The notes: generated by a model not told the origin, from the sequence alone. A DNA stretch of 64,000 bases from an uncultured Dehalococcoidia bacterium (GCA_958295765.1 CATQHB010000002.1:3020363-3084362), one strand, 5' to 3'; positions 8,399 through 16,929 are shown, counted from the first letter of the stretch. Numbers and translations: made by a program.

Positions 8399-8619
8399 TT
8401 ACAGCAACTGCATAAACTCCGCTACACTGAAGCCGGATTGCTTGATGATAGCGCGCAAGGTTCCCTTGTCCAGTTCCCGATGGTTAGGGACAATAACCCG
8501 TGCGTAGGGACTGTCGCGGCGTAAAGATATATGGCTGCCCCTCTGCCGCACCGAGCGAACCCGACTTTGCCCAGCGCTCTTACGCAATCTCGCCCGGAAA
8601 CCCGGGGCAGGCTGGTCAT
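8399..8619 (-). pseudogene. hicA: hicA toxin gene with a frameshift
   Basis: HicA is a small mRNA-cleaving toxin. The N-terminal part (MTSLPRVSGRDCVRALGKVGF) is read from 8619. The rest, with the catalytic histidine motif QRGSHISLRRD and the end VPNHRELDKGTLRAIIKQSG, is read in the next frame from about 8560 to 8399. One missing base (or two extra) near 8558-8565 separates the halves. The gene is therefore a fresh pseudogene or a sequencing error. It lies five bases downstream of hicB. Confidence 0.75.
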
Positions 8620-8623
8620 ACCC

Positions 8624-8830
8624 TCATACGGTCAACACCGCGGCCTCGAAACGATCTTCCGGCACCGGCATACCGTCGTCCTGAAGCGAGCTGATGTATA
8701 ACTCAATGGCCTCTTTGATGTTGGCGATGGCTTCTTTCCGAGTGCTGCCCTGGCTGATACAGCCGGGCAAGCTGGGACATTCCACCACCCAATAGCCGTC
8801 CTCGCCGGGGTAAATTAACACTTGCCGCAT
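8624..8830 (-). CDS. hicB: HicB-family antitoxin
   Basis: About 68 residues with the HicB partial RNase-H fold: VLIYPGEDGYWVVECPSLPG, then SQGSTRKEAIANIKEAIELY. The ATG at 8830 has GGAAG about eight bases upstream on the minus strand, which favours it over the longer frame start at 8848. The protein lacks a clear C-terminal DNA-binding helix, so it is the short form. It precedes the frameshifted hicA by five bases. If hicA is dead, hicB is a lone antitoxin. Confidence 0.85.
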   Translation of the reverse strand: MRQVLIYPGEDGYWVVECPSLPGCISQGSTRKEAIANIKEAIELYISSLQDDGMPVPEDRFEAAVLTV

Positions 8831-8899
8831 AATTTCACTTCCGGCCAAAGTTTACCAAGAAAACCGCCGGGGCGGTCAGCCCAATTCCACACGTTTGGC

Positions 8900-8920
8900 T
8901 TACATAGATTAACAGGATAG
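8900..8920. repeat. Short repeat, family G
   Basis: TTACATAGATTAACAGGAT plus AG is one of three related stretches (also 10050-10079 and 12081-12148) that separate the accessory genes of the 8.4-12.1 kb region. After this copy and after the one at 10050 comes a similar GTGTATATGGCGG / GTGTATAGTGGCGG sequence. Confidence 0.5.
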
Positions 8921-9033
8921 CGGATTTTGGCGCTAGTGTATATGGCGGGGCCGGTGTTTGCCCCCCGGCCAGGCCGGGGTAGTTAAGCCGAACTTAATAT
9001 GATAAATTAGGCGAACTGAGAGTTGACCGAATA

Positions 9034-9576
9034 ATGACCGAACTACCAACACTGGACTTGAACGAACTGGCTACGGGGAACATCCCGGCCCTGACCCCGG
9101 CCATGGGCGCAGCCTTGGCTGAGGCGGCCAGCGTGTGTTTAGAATGGCAGGGGCATACCCCGGGAGTTCGGCTGACCGTCCGGGGCGCCAGCGATAGCGG
9201 CTATGGGCTTACCTGGCAACCCACCGCCGCGCAAGCGCAGCGAAGTTGGAATGACCGAAGCCGGGCGGTTGAAATGGGCGCCGAGGGCATCGCGGTTTCA
9301 ATCGCGCGCTCGGCTATTGGGTATGACGTAATCAGACGTTCCTGGCAAGGCACCGGTTTTGATTACTGGATTGGCGAGCGGGTCGCTGCGGGCTTTGTTC
9401 CCAAAGCCGGCCTGGAAGTATCGGGTATTTACAACGGCAGCGAGAGCGATATAAGGGCCAGGGTGCGGGAAAAGCTGCAACAGGCGAACCAATCCGGCGC
9501 TCAGACTTGGGAAACCTATGTTACAGTGGTAGAGTTCGGGCGGCCCCTGGCGGAGGTTCAGAAAAATGATCTATGA
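9034..9576 (+). CDS. Hypothetical protein, first of an overlapping pair
   Basis: 180 residues, soluble, with no named domain that I can assign. The N-terminal half is Ala-rich and helical (NIPALTPAMGAALAEAASVC). The C-terminal half has a conserved-looking GFDYWIGE...AGLEVSGIYNG segment followed by RVREKLQQANQ and a terminal YVTVVEFGRP strand. The D...E-x-S layout could be a worn or variant restriction-endonuclease-like core, but this is speculative. It overlaps the next gene by 11 bases, so both are translated together. The pair lies in an accessory stretch with hicAB, an HNH nuclease and a DUF3644 protein. Confidence 0.6.
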   Translation: MTELPTLDLNELATGNIPALTPAMGAALAEAASVCLEWQGHTPGVRLTVRGASDSGYGLTWQPTAAQAQRSWNDRSRAVEMGAEGIAVSIARSAIGYDVIRRSWQGTGFDYWIGERVAAGFVPKAGLEVSGIYNGSESDIRARVREKLQQANQSGAQTWETYVTVVEFGRPLAEVQKNDL

Positions 9577-9910
9577 ATACAGCGCTCACGACTGGGCTAT
9601 GGAAGCGGCCTTTTTTGCCGACCTGGAACGGAAACGGGGCAATGAGGAAGAGGCGGTTCCGCTGTTTGAAAAGGCGTTGAAATTGGAACTCCAAGCTATC
9701 GCGGAAACTGAACAGACCGAAGGGCTATGGTGGTCAGTTATCCACCGCAGTGCCAGCTGGCTGGCCCTGGACTGCGCCCAACCCCGCCTGGCGGAAAAGC
9801 TGGCCTGCAAAGCCCTGGCCGGCGACCCGGACCCGGGCATCGCCTACCAACTGCGGGAAGTGCTGGCGGCGGCGCATGAGCGGATGGGAGTTAAGGATAA
9901 GGCAACCTGA
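9566..9910 (+). CDS. Hypothetical helical (TPR-like) protein, second of the pair
   Basis: 114 residues, almost all predicted helix. Segments AAFFADLERKRGNEEEAVPL and AEKLACKALAGDPDPGIAYQ have TPR-like spacing, and DCAQPRLAEKLACKAL resembles one TPR helix pair. The start overlaps the preceding gene by 11 bases. Likely a binding partner of the upstream protein. No function can be assigned. The 281 bases that follow to the HNH gene contain only a weak reading frame and a family G repeat. Confidence 0.6.
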   Translation: MIYEYSAHDWAMEAAFFADLERKRGNEEEAVPLFEKALKLELQAIAETEQTEGLWWSVIHRSASWLALDCAQPRLAEKLACKALAGDPDPGIAYQLREVLAAAHERMGVKDKAT

Positions 9911-10049
9911 CCTACAGGGCGGCCCAAGAAATGGCCCTTCTTGCGCGCGCTGCCCTACCCGGAAGGCGGCGTGTTGGAACGTATCGGAAGGAATGTTGAC
10001 AGGCAAGACTTGGCCCAGCAGGAGATAGACGCTATTATTGAAGCTGAAC

Positions 10050-10079
10050 TTACATTGATGAACAGGATATACAGGATAG
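10050..10079. repeat. Short repeat, family G
   Basis: TTACATTGATGAACAGGAT followed by ATACAGGAT, similar to the copies at 8900 and 12081. It lies in the gap between the unknown gene pair and the HNH gene. Confidence 0.5.
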
Positions 10080-10191
10080 CCGGTTTTGGGGGCGGTGTGT
10101 ATAGTGGCGGAGATAGATTACCCGGCGTTAAAGTGATTAAATAGGGATTACGCAGGTGTTAGCGGAAAGCACAAGTTAGTGGAGCTATCCG

Positions 10192-10986
10192 ATGGTTAGC
10201 AGAGCTAAATCCCGCCACTGGACACGGGACGAGACCCTCATAGTTTTTAACCTGTATTGCCGGATTTCTCTCAACGCTTCTAACAAGTCTCACCCGGATG
10301 TCCAGCACATAGCCCAATTGATTGGCCGGACTCCGGACTCCGTGAAAATGAAAATATGGAACTTCGGCAGTTTTGACCCGGAACTGAAGAGTCGTGGAAT
10401 ACGGGGACTCCGAAACGCTTCCCGACTTGACCAAGAAGTGTGGGACGAGTTTCACCAGGACTGGCAAGCCCGTATTGATGAAAGTGAACGGCTTATCGCT
10501 GATCGGGAACGCGTTTTAGCCATCCCGCTCCGGTATGCAGAAGATGCCCCAGAAGATGAATATACCGCTCTCAGAGAAGGCCGGGAGCGAATGGCTACCG
10601 TAGCCGTGTGGGAGAACCAGAGCTTTTTCCGAAAGACGATACTAGCCGCATACGAAAACCGGTGCTGTGTTACCGGCATTGATGTCGAAACGCTGCTTAA
10701 TGCCAGCCATATCAAGCCGTGGGCCGAATCGAACCAAACCGAGAAGCTGAACCCGCAAAACGGCTTGTGCTTAAACGTCCTGCACGACCGTGCCTTTGAC
10801 CGAGGGCTGATTACCCTCGCTGACGACTACGCTGTTATTGTCAGCAACCAAGTCAGGCGTACTGGTAGTGACGCGGTACGCAAAATGTTGCTGGATTACG
10901 CCGACCAGAAAATCCAACTACCCACCAGGTTTAAGCCTCGGGATGATTTTCTGGCATGGCACCGGGAGAATGTTTTTGTGGGATAG
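10192..10986 (+). CDS. HNH endonuclease, putative restriction enzyme
   Basis: 264 residues. The C-terminal domain (about 150-203) has the HNH pattern ENRCCVTGID, LNASHIKPWAES, NPQNGLCLNVLHDRAFDRG, with His173, Asn190 and His198 as likely metal/catalytic residues. The N-terminal ~75 residues (SRHWTRDETLIVFNLYCRI, then IGRTPDSVKMKIWNFGSFDP) look like a helix-turn-helix DNA-binding region common in this family. No methyltransferase lies next to it, so it may be a solitary (type IV-like) or orphan restriction enzyme. The gene has its own ATG and lies between family G repeats. Confidence 0.85.
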   Translation: MVSRAKSRHWTRDETLIVFNLYCRISLNASNKSHPDVQHIAQLIGRTPDSVKMKIWNFGSFDPELKSRGIRGLRNASRLDQEVWDEFHQDWQARIDESERLIADRERVLAIPLRYAEDAPEDEYTALREGRERMATVAVWENQSFFRKTILAAYENRCCVTGIDVETLLNASHIKPWAESNQTEKLNPQNGLCLNVLHDRAFDRGLITLADDYAVIVSNQVRRTGSDAVRKMLLDYADQKIQLPTRFKPRDDFLAWHRENVFVG

Positions 10987-10996
10987 CAGCCGCTAG

Positions 10997-12016
10997 TCAG
11001 CGACCTTTATCCGTTCCAGAACCTTCCTTTGCCCTTGCCCTAGTTTTATTAAAGAACTGGTCATCTCTGCGATATTGCTCGACAATCCAGTCCACAAATC
11101 CTTGACTGTATTGGCCTGGAGAACCTTTAACTTTTCCCTGATAAAAATAATCAATCCGCTTATCTTGAACATCATATATTTTATTGATGCACCGAATATC
11201 GTGCTGGTTTATTTGTACACCGGGAAGTAAGGTATTGACTTGTTCAATCGCGTCCTTCTGCCGGAAAGGATGCGAAATGCTGGGGTCTCTCGGAATTTCC
11301 ACGATTTGGGTTGCAGGTCCATCGGTTTGACCCGAAGACAGTCGAATATCTGCTTGGTCAGAACTTTTTGTAACCAAGAGGTGATAGTTGATTGCTACAG
11401 AGAATTCGGCAGGGCGTTGAAGTTCATCGAACTCTTGTTTGAGGCCAGCACAGTATCCAGTAAGAAAATCGAACGCTTCTGGTCCCAAGTTACTCTGCAA
11501 ACGGCTATTGGTTAAGTCGTGTAATTCTGGACTCAGGTCATATACAATGCTCATCATCCCAACTTCTGCTTTGTCTGAAAGCGAACGACCAAACCATTCA
11601 TGCAGCTTCTTGTGGTAGTTGACCACATTTGCTTGAAAGAGGCCGACGATGTCGTGGGGAATATATCCTATTACCAGATGAACAGCTTCGTCGCGCAGCT
11701 CCTCAACTAGTTCTACGTTTCGCCGCATAGCGTCTCTCTCATCCGGTATAACCCGTTTCAGGCAATCCCGCAGAGCCAATGACCTTCGAGTCCTACCTTG
11801 CTGCTCCTTATAATAAATAGCTTCATCAGTGTCGGCGTCCTCTAAAATCTTTGCTTTAAGCAATAACTCCCAAGCATTGCAAATTAGGTAGCAGAACGTC
11901 TCCAAGCGATACCGAATAGTAATTCGGTTGATAGTCTCCAATGCCAGAGCATACGCATCGAGGCTCTTATCTATCAATTTCCCCTTGAGATCAAAGCTCT
12001 CTTTACCAGCTACCAT
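10997..12016 (-). CDS. DUF3644-family protein
   Basis: 339 residues, helical N-terminal half with FCYLICNAWELLLKAKILED (about 41-60), the signature of DUF3644 proteins, which resemble HEPN-type helical bundles. The remainder is unassigned, with a basic C terminus (KTRARAKEGSGTDKGR). GGGAG lies about eight bases before the ATG. Base composition is lower in GC than the core genes around it, consistent with transfer. It is convergent with the HNH gene (ten-base gap). DUF3644 genes often occur in defence islands; a role in phage defence is inference. Confidence 0.7.
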   Translation of the reverse strand: MVAGKESFDLKGKLIDKSLDAYALALETINRITIRYRLETFCYLICNAWELLLKAKILEDADTDEAIYYKEQQGRTRRSLALRDCLKRVIPDERDAMRRNVELVEELRDEAVHLVIGYIPHDIVGLFQANVVNYHKKLHEWFGRSLSDKAEVGMMSIVYDLSPELHDLTNSRLQSNLGPEAFDFLTGYCAGLKQEFDELQRPAEFSVAINYHLLVTKSSDQADIRLSSGQTDGPATQIVEIPRDPSISHPFRQKDAIEQVNTLLPGVQINQHDIRCINKIYDVQDKRIDYFYQGKVKGSPGQYSQGFVDWIVEQYRRDDQFFNKTRARAKEGSGTDKGR

Positions 12017-12080
12017 CGGTATATCTCCCTGAAATGTTACCGCTCAACCTTACTTCCAAGTATAGCATCCATTTCGTAAT

Positions 12081-12148
12081 TTACATGGATGAACAGAATA
12101 CACAGGATAAAGAGCAAACAATCCTGTCCATCCTGTTAATCCATGTCT
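12081..12148. repeat. Inverted repeat, family G pair
   Basis: TTACATGGATGAACAGAAT with ACACAGGAT on the left and ATCCTGTCCATCCTGTTAAT plus CCATGTC on the right can fold into a long imperfect hairpin. It separates the accessory region from aroB, and could end the aroKB transcript because aroB stops at 12152. Confidence 0.55.
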
Positions 12149-12151
12149 GAA

Positions 12152-13252
12152 TCACCCCACCAACTCCCTAACCGTCCGATCCACCAACTCCACCGGCACG
12201 TCCCGGCGCACTACCGCCCGGCCTACGTCCTCCAGCATTACCCAGCGGTTGCTGCCGCCGGCTACTTTTTTGTCCAGGGACATGGCCCGGCGGATGTCCT
12301 CTACCGATACGCCGGCGGCGGTGGTGGGCAGGTGGAAGCGTTGCAGCAGGTTGTATTGGCGGTCAACTACCGCCTGGTCCAGGAGGCCCATTTCCTGGGC
12401 CATTTTAGCGGCGCCCATCATCCCGATGGACACGCCCTCGCCGTGCATAAACCGCCCGTACTCGGTGGAGGACTCCAGGGCGTGGCCGATGGTGTGGCCG
12501 TAGTTCAGCAGGATGCGGATGCCCAGGGTTTCCCGCTCGTCCTGGCTGACCACCTCGGCCTTGATTGCCATACTGCGGCGGATGACCTCGGTGGATATTT
12601 CCGGCTCCACGTTCATCAAAGCCTCGGCGTGTTCCTCGAAAACGTCCACCAGCGCGGCTTCCAGAATAAAGCCGTGCTTGATGGCCTCGGCCCAGCCCTC
12701 GGACAGTTCCCGCCGGCCCAGGGTGGACAGGGTTTGGACGTCGGCCAGCACCGCTTGAGGCTGGTAGAAGGCGCCCACCAGGTTCTTGCCCTGGGGCAGG
12801 TTCACTGCCACCTTGCCGCCGATGGAGGCGTCCACCATGGCGGCCATGCTGGTGGGCACCTGGATGAAGGGGACGCCCCGCAGGAAGGTGGCGGCCACGT
12901 AGCCGGCCAGGTCGCCGACGACGCCGCCGCCGACGGCGATGATGGCGTGGCCCCGCTCGGCCCGCAGGGAGACCAGCCATTCGTAGATGGCCTGGGCCAG
13001 GCTGTTGGTCTTGCTCGGCTCGCCGGGGGGGATGACAAAGCAATGGGCGGCGATGCCCCGCTGCTGCAAGGCGCGTTGGGCGCGGCGCCCGTAGCGGTTC
13101 ATCAGGTTTTCGTCGGTGATGATGTAGGCCGGGCTGTTGATGCCCAGGTCAACCAGGCGGTCGCCCAGTTGGTCCAGCAGGCCCCAACCGGCCACCACCG
13201 GATAGCTGCCGCCGGAGTGATGCACCGTTGCGGCCAGGTTCGGGTCGGGCAT
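12152..13252 (-). CDS. aroB: 3-dehydroquinate synthase
   Basis: Second step of the shikimate pathway: NAD-dependent cyclisation of DAHP to 3-dehydroquinate. It is 366 residues, the normal length. NAD- and metal-binding motifs are visible: AVGGGVVGDLAGYVAATFLRG, PTSMAAMVDASIGGKVAVN, and LNYGHTIGHALE with HGEGVSIGM. The start ATG at 13252 has AAGGAGG seven bases upstream on the minus strand. aroK lies 50 bases upstream on the same strand, so aroK-aroB form an operon. Confidence 0.95.
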   Translation of the reverse strand: MPDPNLAATVHHSGGSYPVVAGWGLLDQLGDRLVDLGINSPAYIITDENLMNRYGRRAQRALQQRGIAAHCFVIPPGEPSKTNSLAQAIYEWLVSLRAERGHAIIAVGGGVVGDLAGYVAATFLRGVPFIQVPTSMAAMVDASIGGKVAVNLPQGKNLVGAFYQPQAVLADVQTLSTLGRRELSEGWAEAIKHGFILEAALVDVFEEHAEALMNVEPEISTEVIRRSMAIKAEVVSQDERETLGIRILLNYGHTIGHALESSTEYGRFMHGEGVSIGMMGAAKMAQEMGLLDQAVVDRQYNLLQRFHLPTTAAGVSVEDIRRAMSLDKKVAGGSNRWVMLEDVGRAVVRRDVPVELVDRTVRELVG

Positions 13253-13302
13253 AATGCGCCTCCTTAATATAATCTACATTTATACGATTATTCCTTTGCG
13301 GA

Positions 13303-13869
13303 TTAACCGGCATTTGCCTGCCACAACGCCAACACCCGCTCCGCCACCTGTTCCGGGGTCAGGTGGTCGGTGTCGATGCGGTGGTGGGCCTGGCGGTAGG
13401 CGTCGGCCCGTTGCGCCAGCAGTTCCCGGATGCGTTCCATACTGGCGACACTGGCGGCGGGACTGGCGGCGGGACTGGCGGCGGGGTTGTCGGCGGCCAG
13501 CAGGGGCCGCACCGCTTGGCCGGCCGCCAAGCGCTGGTAGATCGTCTCCGGCTGGGCGTAGAGGCAGAACACCGCGCCGGCGGCCAGCATCGCCCGCCGG
13601 TTGTCCGGGTCCACAAAGGCGCCGCCGCCGGCCGCGATAATCCGGCCTGAACCGGCGCACAGTTCCCCAATTACCTCCCGTTCCAGGGCGCGGAAGGCCG
13701 CTTCGCCGGCGTCGGCAAAAATCCGGTCAATGGACTTGCCGGCCCGGGCCGTTATCTCCCCATCGGCGTCCCCCAGGGGCCGACCGGTGCGCTGGGACAG
13801 GATGCGCCCCACGTGGCTTTTCCCGGAGGCCATAAAACCCACCAGGATGATGTTGTCGGGCTGGGGCAA
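13303..13869 (-). CDS. aroK: Shikimate kinase
   Basis: Phosphorylates shikimate at the 3-hydroxyl. Walker A is GFMASGKS (11-18). Asp34/Asp36 in GDADGEI and the GGGAF segment (about 81-85) fit the shikimate and nucleotide sites. Immediately after RPLL, in the mobile LID region, lies an unusual PAASPAASPAASVAS stretch (about 129-143) encoded by a 12-base tandem repeat. The start is probably TTG at 13869, with GGAGG about ten bases before it. It heads the aroK-aroB pair. Function is probably kept because the repeat is in frame in a flexible part. Confidence 0.9.
   Translation of the reverse strand: MPQPDNIILVGFMASGKSHVGRILSQRTGRPLGDADGEITARAGKSIDRIFADAGEAAFRALEREVIGELCAGSGRIIAAGGGAFVDPDNRRAMLAAGAVFCLYAQPETIYQRLAAGQAVRPLLAADNPAASPAASPAASVASMERIRELLAQRADAYRQAHHRIDTDHLTPEQVAERVLALWQANAG
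13451..13486. repeat. 12-base tandem repeat inside aroK
   Basis: Three copies of CTGGCGGCGGGA (last base varies) on the + strand, read on the minus strand as repeated PAAS. Being a multiple of three, changes in copy number would keep the frame. The same kind of repeat occurs in hemA at 26161-26208. Confidence 0.85.
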
Positions 13870-13972
13870 GGTTGACCTACCTCCGGTTTAACCGTGAATA
13901 CGGGCTGAAAAGTTCTATGCCGTTCCGAGAAATCTATGTCATCCCGACTGCTGTAGTCGTCATTCCGACTGT

Positions 13973-14099
13973 TTTAGTCTGTCATTCCGAGCGGAGCGAG
14001 GAATCTAAACCCCGACAGCAGCGGGGTTTCTGCCGGAACCGGAAACTGGCAGGGCCGGGCATTTTAGATTCCTCCCTGCGGTCGGAATGACAGACTAAA
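13973..14099. mobile_element. MITE-like element, family D
   Basis: 127-base element with ~37-base imperfect terminal inverted repeats: TTTAGTCTGTCATTCCGAGC on the left and CGGAATGACAGACTAAA on the right, each with GGAATCTAAA or its complement at the inner end. A second copy is at 51670-51786. It fills the gap between aroK and the VOC gene (13870-14180); no gene is seen there. Confidence 0.75.
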
Positions 14100-14180
14100 T
14101 GGCCGGAATGACTTGGCAAAGCAATTGGAATTACCGGCCGATTGCTTAACTCGTAAGACATTCACGCCTATTAGCGCCCC

Positions 14181-15005
14181 CTACCCCGGCAGTTGGGTCA
14201 GGTGCATCCGGCTGCCCATGCTGGTGGCGGTGTCGAAGTAGAGTACCTGCTGGCCGACGGAGTTGGTGTTGGGCGTGTCGGCGACGAACTGAAAGCCGCG
14301 ACTGCAACAGTCGGCGATGCCAGCGTGAATGTCGTCCATCACGTAGCCGACGTGGTCCATCGCGTGCTGGCCGCCCAGGTCGCCGGGGTTGGCCGGCTCA
14401 ATCAACTCCACCTGCACCTGGCCGAAGTTGACGAAGGCGTTGCGCCGTCCTTGGCGGGAGGGGCCGCCGCCGATATGCACCCCGTCAAACTTCTCCGCAT
14501 ACCAGGCGATAGCCACATCGACGTCCGGCACCAGGTAGCCGGCGTGGACAATTTTGGCTACCGGCACCCCGCCGCCTACGCCGACGGTGTTGGCGGCGGC
14601 CGGCTTCGGCAGTTGGGTCAGGTGCAGCAGCACGTTGTTGGTGGTAGTGGGGTCGAAGTAGAGCAACTGCTGGCCCAACTGGTTGGTGCGGGGCGCGTCG
14701 GCCAGAAACTTGAAACCCCGCGCCTGGCAATCCGCAATCGCCTTGAGGATGTCCGGCACCACGTAGCCGACGTGGTGCATCACCAGGCCGTCCGGGGGCA
14801 GGTTGGCGGTATCCGCCGGCTGGATGAGTTCTACTTCCACCTGCCCAAAGCGGAGAAAGGCGTTGCTGCCGCCGCCGGGCACCTGGACGCTGCTGGCAAC
14901 GGCCCCGCCGCCGGCGTTTTCGGCGCCAAAGCCCCGGTTGAACCAGGCAATGGCGGCCTCCAGGTCGGCGGTGTAGTATCCGATGTGCTGAATCTTGTCA
15001 AACAT
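14181..15005 (-). CDS. Protein with two VOC (glyoxalase-fold) domains
   Basis: About 274 residues made of two tandem vicinal-oxygen-chelate domains: residues ~1-130 starting FDKIQHIGYYTADLEAAIAW and ~142-270 starting KIVHAGYLVPDVDVAIAWYA. Each half has the family's His near the start and the MHHVGYVVPD / MDHVGYVMDD motif. The halves are similar to each other, so they come from a duplication. The ATG at 15005 follows an AAGGA-rich stretch and is preferred over the frame start at 15026. The nearest functional group is methylmalonyl-CoA epimerase and glyoxalase-like enzymes, but the substrate is unknown. Confidence 0.8.
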   Translation of the reverse strand: MFDKIQHIGYYTADLEAAIAWFNRGFGAENAGGGAVASSVQVPGGGSNAFLRFGQVEVELIQPADTANLPPDGLVMHHVGYVVPDILKAIADCQARGFKFLADAPRTNQLGQQLLYFDPTTTNNVLLHLTQLPKPAAANTVGVGGGVPVAKIVHAGYLVPDVDVAIAWYAEKFDGVHIGGGPSRQGRRNAFVNFGQVQVELIEPANPGDLGGQHAMDHVGYVMDDIHAGIADCCSRGFQFVADTPNTNSVGQQVLYFDTATSMGSRMHLTQLPG

Positions 15006-15103
15006 AATCCTTATCCTTCCTTTCAACTCAACCCTTGCAATTTGCCGCCCCCTATTATGCCATAAATGGGGCAGGGTGGGGGCTTTTGGCCGGCCGCCCC
15101 AAT

Positions 15104-15313
15104 CCGCTCATGGTGAGCTTGTCGAACCGGCCGCTCCACTCTCCGCTCATGGTGAGCCTGTTGAACCACCTGCCTCAATCCGCTCATCCTGAGCCTGTCG
15201 AACCACCCGCCCCGATCCGCTCATCCTGAGCCTGTCGAACCACCCGCCCCGATTCGCTCATCCTGAGCCTGTCGAAGGATAGACCGATGGTTCGACAAGC
15301 TCACCATGAGCGG
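15104..15313. repeat. Cluster of family A repeat arms
   Basis: At least five arms in a row, mixing CCGCTCATGGTGAGC, CGCTCATCCTGAGCC and GACAAGCTCACCATGAGCGG. It is the densest cluster in the window, in the 15027-15693 intergenic stretch, which also holds a family F element and the P450 promoter. I see no gene here. Confidence 0.75.
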
Positions 15314-15383
15314 ACTTTAGGCGACGGTGGCTTGGGTTGCCCTCCGTCAGGGTGGATGGTTGGTTAGGGTGGATGGTTGGATG

Positions 15384-15552
15384 GTAGGGGCGGGTTTGTA
15401 ACCCGCCCGTCCGCAACGGTAGAATCATTTGGGTAACGGAGACACCGTATCCGACATATCCTTGCACCGGAACGTCGGGCGGGTTATAAACCCGCCCCTA
15501 CCATACACGAAACCGGGCCGGGCAAGGAACACCAACACCTGTTGAGAATGTC
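15384..15552. mobile_element. MITE-like element, family F (left end degraded)
   Basis: Contains GTAGGGGCGGGTTTGTAACC, a core GGTAACGGAGACACCGTATC with CGACATATCCTTGC, then GGCGGGTTATAAACCCGCCC and a right end AACACCAACACCTGTTGAGA. The left terminal repeat is not clear. Better copies are at 36993-37208 and 39168-39365. Confidence 0.7.
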
Positions 15553-15568
15553 AACAGCGGTTTCCACC

Positions 15569-15597
15569 TTGACGCCCGGTTAGCGTATTGCTAGAAT
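15569..15597 (+). promoter_or_regulatory. Sigma-70-type promoter for the P450-ferredoxin genes
   Basis: TTGACG at 15569-15574, 17 bases, then TAGAAT at 15592-15597. It points at the P450 start at 15694, giving a leader of about 90 bases. The element begins just after the family F repeat. Confidence 0.6.
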
Positions 15598-15693
15598 GGC
15601 GCACACACCCGGTTTACGGTTGTTTCACCCCTCAATTTCAGCCCGGCAAGCCTTAATTCGGAATAGAATAGTAGTCGAAGGGATGGTGGCGTT

Positions 15694-16929
15694 ATGGTTG
15701 CTTCTACCAACAGCCGAATCAGCGACGATATGTTTACCGACGAGGTCATCGCCGACCCCTATACTTATTATGGTCGCCTGCGGGAGGAAGACCCGGTTCA
15801 CTGGAACGAGCAGTATTCCCTGTGGGTCATTACCCGCTACGATGACCTGGTCTGGCTGACCCGCCACAACGAGCTGTTTTCCTCGGCGGTGTTCAAGAAC
15901 GACCCCAAGCCGCCCTATCCGACTATCTACGACTCGGACCTGGGCCTGTATGAATTCGTCCGGGAGTACCAGTCCCGCCAGTTCATCCAGCACGACCGCC
16001 CGGCCCACCTGGATATGCGCAAGGTGGTACACGGCTACTTCACCCCCCGGTCAATGGAGGAGTGGCGGCCAATGGTGCGGGACGCCATCAAAGACCTGCT
16101 GGACGAGGCCGAGGAACGGGGCAGTATGGACGTAATGCGGGACTTTGCTACGCCCCTGCCCCTGCTGATTATCGCCCAGATGATGGGGGTGCCCAAGCAG
16201 GACCGGCCCTACATCCGGGAGGTGGCGGAAAAGCTGCTCTACGTGGGCCGGGGCGAACCCTGGCGGATGCAGAACTTCTCCGAGGGCATCCGGGAAATGA
16301 TTGAGTACGTTACCCCCCTGGTGGAGGAGCGCATCGTCAATCCTCAGGACGACTTTATATCGGTGCTGGCCCGGGGCGAAAGGGAAGGGGTGTTCAGCCG
16401 GGAGCAGGTAATTTCCAACTCCTCGCTGCTGCTGCTGGCCGGCCACGAAACTACCATCAACCTGCTGTGCAACGGCATCCTGTCCCTCATCCGCAACCCG
16501 GCCCAATGGGAGATGCTGCGGGAAGACCCGGAGGGGATGCACGTGAAAGCCACCGAAGAGTGCCTGCGCCACGATTCCTCGGTCAAGTCCATCACCCGCA
16601 TCGCCGCCGAGGACGTGGAACTGCGGGGCCAGGTTATCCGCAAGGCGGACCGAATCCGGTGGTTTATCTCCTCGGCCAACCGCGACCCTCGGAAGTTCCC
16701 CAACCCGGATGACTTTGACCTTACCCGCTGGCCCAATCCCCACGTCGCCTTTGGCGCCGGGATTCACCACTGCCTGGGCGCAACCCTGGTTCGGGTGGAG
16801 GGGCAGGAGGCGTTCCGCGCCTTTGCCGAGCGGTTCAACGCCCTGCACTTGGATACCACCGAGGAGTTGGAGTACCAGCCCAGCATCACCTTCCGGTCGG
16901 TCAAGGAAATGCCGATTACGTGGGACTAA
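15694..16929 (+). CDS. Cytochrome P450
   Basis: Heme-thiolate monooxygenase of 411 residues, the usual size for soluble bacterial P450s. The I-helix motif AGHETT is at about 249-254. The heme-binding loop is FGAGIHHCLG, with the axial cysteine near residue 360. EECLRHDSSVKSITR is the K-helix region, with the ExxR-type pair slightly altered (Glu-Cys-Leu-Arg fits). There is no membrane anchor. A ferredoxin gene follows 80 bases later and is the natural electron donor. Substrate unknown. A promoter is visible upstream at 15569-15597. Confidence 0.95.
   Translation: MVASTNSRISDDMFTDEVIADPYTYYGRLREEDPVHWNEQYSLWVITRYDDLVWLTRHNELFSSAVFKNDPKPPYPTIYDSDLGLYEFVREYQSRQFIQHDRPAHLDMRKVVHGYFTPRSMEEWRPMVRDAIKDLLDEAEERGSMDVMRDFATPLPLLIIAQMMGVPKQDRPYIREVAEKLLYVGRGEPWRMQNFSEGIREMIEYVTPLVEERIVNPQDDFISVLARGEREGVFSREQVISNSSLLLLAGHETTINLLCNGILSLIRNPAQWEMLREDPEGMHVKATEECLRHDSSVKSITRIAAEDVELRGQVIRKADRIRWFISSANRDPRKFPNPDDFDLTRWPNPHVAFGAGIHHCLGATLVRVEGQEAFRAFAERFNALHLDTTEELEYQPSITFRSVKEMPITWD

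Noticed and set aside
8550..8570. Programmed frameshift in hicA
   Set aside because: No slippery heptamer or downstream pseudoknot-like sequence; a plain indel or sequencing error explains it.
9941..10144. Small frame of 67 residues between the unknown pair and the HNH gene
   Set aside because: The second half is made of a family G repeat and the first half has no ribosome-binding site or pattern; may be a remnant.
12143..13267. 374-residue open frame opposite aroB
   Set aside because: Mirror of aroB in high-GC DNA; no motif and no ribosome-binding site.
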